Origin: a bacterium
GTDB taxonomy: Bacteria; Planctomycetota; UBA11346
Direction: 5' to 3'
NCBI GenBank assembly: GCA_020049615.1
Contig: JAIFKN010000251.1
Span: 1-7,907 of the forward strand
DNA: 7,907 nucleotides
Positions 1-6,339 of the stretch are shown one piece after another. How positions within the stretch are numbered: the stretch's first letter is position 1; the number at the start of each line of letters is the position of its first letter. The notes under the pieces are model-generated. The model ran no database searches and had not been told where the DNA came from. It was given only the letters and a program-made list of their open reading frames with translations. The position numbers were made by a program, and so were the translations under genes.

Positions 1-839
1 GACAGCGCGGCCAGCACGCCGACCTCGTCATTGACCCCGGCGAGCAGCACCGACTGGTTGAGCAGCAGGCAGCCGGCTCCGCGCAACCGGGCACAGGCTC
101 CAGCGACCTCGGGCGCCAGCTCGCGGGCATGGTTGGCGTGGAGCACCACGGTGCAGGCCAGCCGCGTCCCGGTCAGTGCCGCGAGCAGGCCGTCGTCGAC
201 GCGGTCGGGCAGCACCACCGGGAGGCGGGTGTGCACGCGCAGGCGGGCGAGGTGCGGCACTGCGGCGGCGTCGTCGATCAGTGCCGCCAGCTGCGCGTCG
301 GGCAGGGTCAGCGGGTCGCCACCCGAGAGGATCAGTTCGTGGCACTCCGGCTCGGCGCGCAGCGCGTCGAGAGCCGGCAGCCACCAGCGCGCGCCGCGGG
401 GCAGGCCGTCGTAGGGGAAGTGGCGGCGGAAGCAGTAGCGGCAATGCACGGCGCAGGCGCCGGTGGTGACCAGCAGGGCGCGGCCGCGGTATTTGCTCAG
501 CAGGCCGGGCGCCGTGCCGCAGCCGCCCTCCTGCAGCGGATCGGCAGTGAAGCCGGGCGCGGTGACCAGTTCATCGCCCAGGGGCAGGACCTGGCGCAGC
601 AGGGGGTCGGACGGGTCCCCGGGGCGCATCAGGGCGAGGAATCCGCGCGGAACCAGCAGGGGGAAGCCCTCGGCCGCCCGCCGCGCCGCCGGCAGCAGCC
701 CGGGCGGCAGCGCCAGCAGGTGCCACAATTCGACCACGTCGCGCACCGCCTCGGCCAGCTGGCGCCGCCACCGGGGGGTGCTGGCGTCCCTGTCCAGGGC
801 CGATACCGTCCCCGCCTCACCTACGGCGCCTGCCTGCAT
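1..839 (-). CDS. epmB: EF-P β-lysylation protein EpmB (lysine 2,3-aminomutase family), 3' end cut by window edge
   Basis: Radical SAM, PLP-dependent enzyme that isomerises (S)-α-lysine to (R)-β-lysine, which EpmA then attaches to EF-P. My own reverse-strand translation gives 279 residues before the window edge; E. coli EpmB is about 342, so roughly the last 60 residues, probably including the PLP-binding lysine, are outside. Seen directly: the radical SAM cluster motif CAVHCRYCFRR with Cys129, Cys133 and Cys136; the SGGDP motif at residues 172-176; and LLNQSVLL at 258-265, all matching E. coli EpmB as I recall it. The upstream part (residues 63-118, e.g. DPLLRQVLP and PGLLSKY) also matches. 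The ATG at 839 is chosen because homology starts by about residue 22 and no other ATG lies nearby; no strong ribosome binding site is visible. It diverges from efp with 35 bp between start codons, so any promoter must overlap coding sequence. Family assignment is secure. Confidence 0.95.
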   Translation of the reverse strand, partial: MQAGAVGEAGTVSALDRDASTPRWRRQLAEAVRDVVELWHLLALPPGLLPAARRAAEGFPLLVPRGFLALMRPGDPSDPLLRQVLPLGDELVTAPGFTADPLQEGGCGTAPGLLSKYRGRALLVTTGACAVHCRYCFRRHFPYDGLPRGARWWLPALDALRAEPECHELILSGGDPLTLPDAQLAALIDDAAAVPHLARLRVHTRLPVVLPDRVDDGLLAALTGTRLACTVVLHANHARELAPEVAGACARLRGAGCLLLNQSVLLAGVNDEVGVLAAL

Positions 840-874
840 GGCGCGCCGATGTACCGCCTGCGGAGACCTGTGCC

Positions 875-1447
875 ATGACCAGCATTCCGATCAGTGATGT
901 CAGCAAGGGCGCCAAGCTGATCTTCGACAACGCCCCCTGGCTGGTGACCGAGGTCAACTTTGTCAAGCCGGGCAAGGGCAACGCCTTCTACAAGTGCCGG
1001 GTGAAGAACCTGGTCACCGGCAACGTGCTGGAGAAGACCATCCGCGGGGGTGAAAAGGTAGACACGGCAGATGTCGCCGACGCTGACATGACCTACCTGT
1101 ACAGCGACGCCAACGGCTACGTCTTCATGAACCAGACCGACTACGAGCAGATGTCGGTGCCGGTGAAGGTGGTCGGCGAGGGCAAGGACTTCCTGATCGA
1201 GAACATGGAGTGCCAGGTCACCCTGTGGAACGGCGAGCCGATCCAGGTGCAGCTGCCCAACACCGTGACCATGGAGATCGAGTACACCGAACCGGCGGTG
1301 AAGGGCGACACCCAGAGCCGCGTGATGAAGCCGGCCAAGCTCAAGGGCACCGGCGCCACCATCCCGGTGCCGATCTTCTGCGCCATCGGCGACAAGATCC
1401 TGATCAACACGGAAAGCCGCGAGTTCAAGGGCCGCACGGACAAGTGA
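875..1447 (+). CDS. efp: Translation elongation factor P
   Basis: EF-P binds ribosomes stalled on consecutive prolines, between the P and E sites, and promotes peptide bond formation. The product has 190 residues (E. coli 188) and the expected three-domain β-barrel layout: a KOW-like N-terminal domain, an OB domain from about residue 66, and a C-terminal OB domain from about 130. The tip loop KPGKGNAF (31-38) places Lys34 exactly where E. coli EF-P is β-lysylated, in keeping with epmB and epmA on either side. A GGAG at 862-865 lies 9 nt before the ATG and supports this start. Codon use is strongly biased to AAG, AAC, GAC and CTG, as in highly expressed genes. Unusual points: the C-terminal signature (KPAKLKGTGATIPVP, 152-166) is one residue longer than the E. 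coli version, and YVFM (82-85), LPNTV (127-131) and the GRTDK terminus recall EfpL/YeiP. The lysine tip and genetic context still favour true EF-P. Confidence 0.96.
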   Translation: MTSIPISDVSKGAKLIFDNAPWLVTEVNFVKPGKGNAFYKCRVKNLVTGNVLEKTIRGGEKVDTADVADADMTYLYSDANGYVFMNQTDYEQMSVPVKVVGEGKDFLIENMECQVTLWNGEPIQVQLPNTVTMEIEYTEPAVKGDTQSRVMKPAKLKGTGATIPVPIFCAIGDKILINTESREFKGRTDK

Positions 1448-2307
1448 TGTCCTGGCGCCCACGCGCCAGCCTGGAGACCCTGCGCGCCCGCTCGGCCATC
1501 GTCGAGCGGGTGCGTCGTTTCTTCGCGGAGCGCGGCGTGCTGGAGGTCGATCCGCCGCTGCTGCAGCCGGGCGCGAATCTCGATCACGGCGTCCAGCCGA
1601 TGCACGTCGGCGACCACTTCCTCCCGACCAGCCCAGAGCATGCGCTGAAGCGTCTGGTCGCCGCCTGCCGCCAGGACGTCTGGGCCCTGGCCCCGGCCTT
1701 CCGCGCCCATGAACGCGGCGTGCGGCACCAGCCCGAGTTCCGCATGCTCGAGTGGTACCGCCTCGGTTGGGACGACGTCCGTCTGGCCGACGAAACGGTC
1801 GACCTCCTGCGTCTGGTCACCGGCCTGCCAGGCCAAGCCGAGCGCCTGTCCTGGCGCGGGGCCTGGGCCCGCGCCGGCCTCGACCCCGACACGGTGCAGG
1901 CAGCCGACGGCTTCAGTCGCGAGGAGCGCCTCGACCTGCTGCTGACCGAGCGGGTCGAGCCGCTGCTCGGCCGCGGCTGCTGGACCATCCTGACCGACTA
2001 TCCCGCGGCCGGCGCTGCCCAGGCCCGCGTACGCCACGATGCGCAGGGCCGGCCGGTCGCCGCCCGCTTCGAACTCTACCGCGACGGCATCGAGCTGGCC
2101 AACGGCTACCACGAATGCAGCGATGCCGCCGAGTTGCGTGCGCGCCACGAGGCCGAGCTGCCGCTGCATCCGGGCTGCATCCTCGACGAGTCGTTCCACG
2201 CCTGTCTGGCCGATGGCTTTCCCGACTGCGCCGGCGTTGCGGTGGGCTTCGATCGCTCGGTGATGCTCGCCCTCGGGCTGCCCGACGTCGCCAGCACGAT
2301 GGTGTGA
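1447..2307 (+). CDS. epmA: EF-P-(R)-β-lysine ligase EpmA (GenX/PoxA, LysRS-like)
   Basis: A class II lysyl-tRNA synthetase paralogue lacking the anticodon-binding domain. It activates β-lysine with ATP and ligates it to Lys34 of EF-P instead of a tRNA. The product is 286 residues, compared with about 325 in E. coli. Class II motifs are visible: motif 1 GVLEVDPPLL (30-39), TSPEHALKRL (61-70), motif 2 FRAHERGVRHQPEF (85-98) followed by MLEWYR, the IELANGYHE block (215-223), and motif 3 GVAVGFDRSVMLALG (263-277). The start ATG overlaps the efp stop by one base (TGATG), suggesting translational coupling; a weak GGA at 1438-1440 precedes it. A longer in-frame opening upstream lies inside efp and is not the real start. 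Oddities: His replaces the Glu of the motif 2 FRNE seen in E. coli, several loops are shorter, and the protein ends at DVASTMV, about eight residues before the usual C-terminus, exactly where a REP-like palindrome begins. Confidence 0.95.
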   Translation: MSWRPRASLETLRARSAIVERVRRFFAERGVLEVDPPLLQPGANLDHGVQPMHVGDHFLPTSPEHALKRLVAACRQDVWALAPAFRAHERGVRHQPEFRMLEWYRLGWDDVRLADETVDLLRLVTGLPGQAERLSWRGAWARAGLDPDTVQAADGFSREERLDLLLTERVEPLLGRGCWTILTDYPAAGAAQARVRHDAQGRPVAARFELYRDGIELANGYHECSDAAELRARHEAELPLHPGCILDESFHACLADGFPDCAGVAVGFDRSVMLALGLPDVASTMV

Positions 2308-2329
2308 GGACCGTGGGCTTCAGCCCGCG
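2307..2329 (+). repeat. REP-like palindromic repeat, left half of an inverted pair
   Basis: This 23-nt unit starts with aggacc and contains the imperfect hairpin gtgggcttcagcccgc around a TC centre (GGGCT/AGCCC core at 2315-2326). It pairs with the unit at 2338-2360 along its whole length with one mismatch (T2314 opposite G2353, a tolerable wobble in RNA). Its first base is the last base of the epmA stop codon, and the TCA at 2320-2322 on this strand is the helicase stop codon. A short conserved head followed by a small hairpin is the general form of REP elements mobilised by RAYT transposases; no such transposase is present here. Confidence 0.75.
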
Positions 2330-5300
2330 CTCGTCGACGCGGGCTGAAGCCCGCGGTCCTTGATCCGCCGCTGTTCCTCTTCCGGCCGCCGCCACCAGCC
2401 CAGCCGCCAGGCGTGGTGCACCTGCCAGCCCAGGCCGGCCAGCACTTCGTCCTGCAGCCGTTCGCGGTCGCGGCAGGTCGCGGCGGCGCACCACACGTCG
2501 TCGTCGATGCGCACCGCCAGGTCGCCCAGCCGCCAGGCCACGTTGTCGTCGCTGACGCCCTCGGCTCCGGGCGGCATCAGCCGCGCGGCGACGCCGCCGA
2601 CCGTACCGGCCTGCGCCGCCTGCACCGCGCCGCTGCGCGCGTAGGCGAGGAACTCCTTCAGCGCCAGCACGCCCCTGGCCTGGGTGCGCCGCTCGTCGAT
2701 GTCCTCGGGCATCAGGTTGGTGAACACGCGCATGCGCCGCCGGGCGCGGGTGATCAGCACGTTGAGGCGGCGTTCGCCGCCGTCGGCATTGAGCGGGCCG
2801 AAATTGAGGTTCACCGTGCCGGTCGCATCGCGGCCGTAGCCCACCGAGACCAGGATGACATCGCGTTCGTCGCCCTGCACGTTCTCGAGGTTCTTGACGA
2901 AGAACGGTTCGTTGGGATGTCCGCCGAAGAACGCCTCGGCCGAGCCGTCGGCGCGCCGCCGCCGTTCGACTTCGGCCCCGATGGCCAGCATCTGCGCCTG
3001 CGAGAATGCGGCCACGCCCAGGCTCAGCTGCGGCGTCGCCTTGGCATGCGCCATCACCGCCTCGGCCACTGCGGCCGCCTCCGTGGCGTTGGTGCGCGAT
3101 TTGGCCCGGTCGTAGGTCGCATCCGGCAGGTGGGTCAGGGTCAGGCCGTCGCCGTCGGGCTTGGGCGCCCCGGCGGGACTGGGGAAGGTGCGCAGTTTGC
3201 TCTCGTAGAAGCAGCGGTTGCTGGTCGCGATCAGCGACGGATGGCGGCTGCGGTAGTGCCAGCGCAGCATCAGCGACGGGCAGCCGCTGCCCAGGCACAG
3301 GCCGAGCACGCTCTCCAGGTCGCTGGCCCAGCCCGCCTCCTCGCCGTCCTCGCCGTCGGCATCGCCACCGCCGATCAGACGGTCGAAGAAGCTGGTCGGC
3401 GGCATCTGCCTGCTGTCGCCCACCACCACCAGCTGGCGGCCGCGCGCCAGGGCTCCGACCGCGTCGACCGGCCGCACCTGGCTGGCCTCGTCGAACACCA
3501 CCAGATCGAACTCCAGACCGCCCGGTTCAAGATACGCCGCCACCGACAGCGGGCTCATCAGGAACACCGGTTTGACCCGCTGCACCGCCGCGCCGGCATC
3601 GCGCAGCAGGGTGCGCAGCGGCAGGTGGCGCATCTTCTTCTCGCTCTCGCGCCGCAGCAGCGCGGCAGCGCCGCCCTCGGTCGCCGCCGGCAGGCGCTGG
3701 CGGTGGCCGTGGGCGATGCGCAGCCGGTTGGCCGCCAACACCGCGCGGTCGAGCTCGCTGAAACGCGCGCGCGCCCGGTCGTGCGCCGCCGGGTCGAAGC
3801 GCGCCAGCGCCGGCCGTTCGGCCAGGGCGCGGTTGAGCAGCGCGTTCAGCCGCGCCGCACGCAGCGCGCCGGCCAGCTCGCCCACCGGCCGGGTCCACGC
3901 CCGGGCTGCTGCCAGCACCGCCGGCAGGCCGGCGAGGGGCTCGGCCGCGCGGTTGACCGCGCAGACGTCGTGCAGCGTGCCGAAGCCGCCGGCCTGCGCC
4001 TGCAGCCGCGCCTCCCATGCCTGCCAGGTCAGCTCCTCGGCCCCGGCCGCCAGCGCGGTGCGCAGGGCCTGCTCGGCCGCGTCCCATGCCGCCAGTGCCG
4101 GTTGCTGCATGGGCAGCGCCGTGGCCGCTGCCTCCAGCGCGCGGCAGGCCGGCCAGCCCTGGGAGCGGCCCTGCGTCCACGCCGTGGCCCAGGCGTGCGC
4201 CCGCGCCAGCTGGGCCCAGTCGGAATCCGCACTGTGCCAGGCGGCTCCGAACAACGCCGCGCCGAGGCCGTCGCGCGTGCGCACCGCCGCCGCATGCCGT
4301 CGCGCGGTCAGCACGGCGTCGGCCAGCGCGACCTGGGCGGCGTGCTCCTTGGGCATGCGACCGGCCTGGCACAGGCCTTTCAGCCGGGCGTTGGCCGCGC
4401 GCCACGCCCCCGAGACCCAGCGGAACAGGCCTTCGCCGTAGGCCGCGAGGTCGGCGCGCACCTGGGTCAGATCCTGCTCCCACGCCTCGGGGATGAGCGT
4501 CGCCGCGTGCTGCGCGCGCATGCCCGCGTAGGCATCGCCGGCCGCGAACAGCTGGTCGATGGCGCCCGGTTCGGCGGTCCACGCCGCCGATTCGGGATCG
4601 GCCACGCCTGCCGGTCGCGACGCGGCATGCCGCGCCGCCGACAGCAGCCGGGCCGCTGCGGACGGGCCGTCCGGGGCCGCCGCGCCGAGCGCCGCGGCCA
4701 GGGCCGCCCCGGCGCTGCGGGCCGGCTCCAATGCCGCGCGCGCCGCTGCCACCGCGGCGATGATGCGGTTCTCGGTCTCGGGCAGCAGGGTGCTCAGACG
4801 CGCCGCGCCCCACGGATGCGCCGCCAGCGGTCCGGTGCGCGCCAGCGCCGCCGCCAGCTCGCCGAGAGCCGCGTCCTGGGTCGCGATCGCCGCCGCATCG
4901 TCATCGGGAAAGGCGTCGGCGGGCAGCGCCGCCGCCGGTACCGCGCCGAGCCCGGCCAGCCGGTCGAGGGCGGTTCCCGGGCTGAGCCCGCTGCGGCCGA
5001 CCGGCTGCGCCATGGCCGCGGCGAAGGCGCCCAGTTCGGTCCGCACCGCGGCATAGCCGCGATCGAGCTCGCCGCCCGGCGCCGGGGCTGGGGCTTCGCC
5101 CTTCAGCGTGCGGCCGATCTCGCCCAGCACGGCGCGTTTCGCCGCCTTGTCGCTGTGCAGCTCCAGGCACAGGGCGCCCAGGCCGACCGACTCCAGGCGC
5201 CGCTGCACCACCGAGAGGGCGGCCATCTTCTCGGCCACGAACAGCACGGTCTTGCCGGCCGCCGCCGCCTCGGCGATGAGATTGCAGATGGTCTGCGACT

Positions 5301-6279
5301 TGCCGGTGCCCGGCGGCCCCTGGATCACCAGATCGGCGCCGGCGGCCACCGCGGCCAGCGCCTCGCCCTGCGTACCGTCGCTTTCCACCACCTCGCCGAC
5401 GCGCTCGCTTGGCCGCGTCTCGTCGAGCCGTCCGGCCGGCGGCGGCAGCGGCTTGAAGCCGCCGCCGAACAGCCGCGCGACCAGCGGACGCTCCACCGGG
5501 CCGGCGCCGGTCGGCCAGGCCGCCGGGTCGAGATCGCGCCACATCAGATGCCGGCCGAAGGCGAAGAGGTCGAGGGCGATACGTCGCTCGACCGTCCAGC
5601 CGGCGCGGGTCGACACCGCGGTCGCCACCTGCGCGAACCACGCCTCGAGGTCGAGGCCGTCGACGGCGGGCAGCTCGGGCAGGGTGATGCCGAGGTCGGA
5701 CTTCAGCTTCACCGCCAGGGTCAGGTTGCCGAGTGGATCGGCGTCGGCGGCGCACAGGCTGAACTGGGCATCGGCCCGGCTGCGCGCCAGGCGCACCGGC
5801 ACCAGGCATAGCGGGGCCAGGCGCCACGGTCCGTCGGCCGGCGCGTCCGGTTCGCGCCAGCGCAGGAAGCCCAGGGCCAGGAACAGCACGTTGACGCCCT
5901 GCTCCTCCTCGACGAAGCGCGCGTCGCGCGCCGTGGCCAGCAGACGGGCCTGCAGGCGTTCCGCCGGATGCGCCGTCTGCAGCTTCGTGTCGCGGTGCCT
6001 GGCCGCGATGTCCTCGCCCGGCGCTGGCGGCGCCGGCGGTTCGGCCTGTTCGCCCGCGTCCTCGACCGCTGCGGCGGCTGGCGCGAAGGTGAAGCTGCGC
6101 TCGTCGTCCCACAGCAGCCGGTAGGTGGTGGCGGGCAGCTCGTCGGTGACGGCGACGCCGCGCGCCTTGGCTGGCCGGTGGTTGAGCAGTTGGTTGCGCA
6201 GCGACAGGTCGAGGAGGTCGCGGCGGGCGGATTCGAGGCGCTGGGCCATCGGCACCGGGGCAGGCGTCTGCGTCGTCAT
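2320..6279 (-). CDS. DUF4011 superfamily I helicase with a reduced C-terminal Vsr-like nuclease region
   Basis: A 1319-residue cytoplasmic ATP-dependent nucleic acid helicase. Domains in order: an N-terminal DUF4011-type block with LLDLSLRNQLLN (22-33); Walker A GPPGTGKS (321-328); an alanine-rich, probably helical insertion (about 400-880); Walker B VVFDEAS (927-933); motif III GDSRQMPPTS (954-963); WHYRSRHPS (1007-1015); VQGDERD (1134-1140); and motif VI LNVLITRARRR (1172-1182). All helicase motifs look intact. The tail RDRERLQDEVLAGLGW (1270-1285) matches the end of the REase_MTES_1575/Vsr-like domain usual in this family, but the preceding catalytic part is short and lacks the usual IECDG. 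The last 12 residues come from a REP-like repeat. The start at 6279 has no clear ribosome binding site; Met11 (6249) is an alternative. The gene lies 60 bp after the transporter gene and converges on epmA. Related multidomain helicases occur in defence islands, but function here is unproven; the family call is firm. Confidence 0.88.
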   Translation of the reverse strand: MTTQTPAPVPMAQRLESARRDLLDLSLRNQLLNHRPAKARGVAVTDELPATTYRLLWDDERSFTFAPAAAAVEDAGEQAEPPAPPAPGEDIAARHRDTKLQTAHPAERLQARLLATARDARFVEEEQGVNVLFLALGFLRWREPDAPADGPWRLAPLCLVPVRLARSRADAQFSLCAADADPLGNLTLAVKLKSDLGITLPELPAVDGLDLEAWFAQVATAVSTRAGWTVERRIALDLFAFGRHLMWRDLDPAAWPTGAGPVERPLVARLFGGGFKPLPPPAGRLDETRPSERVGEVVESDGTQGEALAAVAAGADLVIQGPPGTGKSQTICNLIAEAAAAGKTVLFVAEKMAALSVVQRRLESVGLGALCLELHSDKAAKRAVLGEIGRTLKGEAPAPAPGGELDRGYAAVRTELGAFAAAMAQPVGRSGLSPGTALDRLAGLGAVPAAALPADAFPDDDAAAIATQDAALGELAAALARTGPLAAHPWGAARLSTLLPETENRIIAAVAAARAALEPARSAGAALAAALGAAAPDGPSAAARLLSAARHAASRPAGVADPESAAWTAEPGAIDQLFAAGDAYAGMRAQHAATLIPEAWEQDLTQVRADLAAYGEGLFRWVSGAWRAANARLKGLCQAGRMPKEHAAQVALADAVLTARRHAAAVRTRDGLGAALFGAAWHSADSDWAQLARAHAWATAWTQGRSQGWPACRALEAAATALPMQQPALAAWDAAEQALRTALAAGAEELTWQAWEARLQAQAGGFGTLHDVCAVNRAAEPLAGLPAVLAAARAWTRPVGELAGALRAARLNALLNRALAERPALARFDPAAHDRARARFSELDRAVLAANRLRIAHGHRQRLPAATEGGAAALLRRESEKKMRHLPLRTLLRDAGAAVQRVKPVFLMSPLSVAAYLEPGGLEFDLVVFDEASQVRPVDAVGALARGRQLVVVGDSRQMPPTSFFDRLIGGGDADGEDGEEAGWASDLESVLGLCLGSGCPSLMLRWHYRSRHPSLIATSNRCFYESKLRTFPSPAGAPKPDGDGLTLTHLPDATYDRAKSRTNATEAAAVAEAVMAHAKATPQLSLGVAAFSQAQMLAIGAEVERRRRADGSAEAFFGGHPNEPFFVKNLENVQGDERDVILVSVGYGRDATGTVNLNFGPLNADGGERRLNVLITRARRRMRVFTNLMPEDIDERRTQARGVLALKEFLAYARSGAVQAAQAGTVGGVAARLMPPGAEGVSDDNVAWRLGDLAVRIDDDVWCAAATCRDRERLQDEVLAGLGWQVHHAWRLGWWRRPEEEQRRIKDRGLQPASTSAG
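2338..2360 (-). repeat. REP-like palindromic repeat, right half of an inverted pair
   Basis: The inverted partner of the unit at 2307-2329, separated from it by an 8-nt spacer (2330-2337). Its internal hairpin cgcgggctgaagcccgcg (2338-2355) is perfect: 8-bp arms with a GA centre. On the minus strand it reads aggaccgcgggcttcagc and onward, the same sequence as the left copy. It encodes most of residues 1308-1319 of the helicase. The pair can fold into one 23-bp hairpin in transcripts from either strand. There is no T-tract on either side, so it is not a canonical intrinsic terminator, but it may still limit read-through or protect the 3' ends of both convergent messages. Confidence 0.75.
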
Positions 6280-6339
6280 GCCGCCATGCTGAGGCGCGGT
6301 CCGCCGATGCCACCGGCTGTCGGCAGGGGCGGCGGTGCG
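6280..6339. other. Short intergenic gap between transporter and helicase genes
   Basis: Sixty bases between two minus-strand genes. I see no terminator with a T-tract, no convincing promoter, and only a very weak 5-bp inverted repeat. A short ATG-started reading at 6287 hits a stop after three codons. Co-transcription of the flanking genes is therefore possible. Confidence 0.4.

Noticed and set aside
781..874. A sigma-70 promoter for efp (e.g. gatacc at 801-806)
   Set aside because: No hexamer pair with correct spacing is convincing in this GC-rich stretch.
129..878. A 249-codon plus-strand open frame opposite epmB
   Set aside because: It is the in-register antisense of epmB, which has the radical SAM cysteines and clear homology.
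1141..2199. A 352-codon minus-strand open frame opposite epmA and part of efp
   Set aside because: It is the in-register antisense of epmA; the plus-strand protein has all class II synthetase motifs.
2307..2360. Bidirectional intrinsic terminator
   Set aside because: The stem is strong but neither side has a T-tract, and its doublet REP architecture explains the symmetry better.
2413..5811. A 1132-codon open frame on the plus strand opposite the helicase gene
   Set aside because: It is in exact register with the helicase codons, so its stops would need TTA, CTA or TCA codons in the helicase, which are very rare at this GC. The protein is low-complexity (Arg, Gln, Gly, His, Ala) with no recognisable domain.
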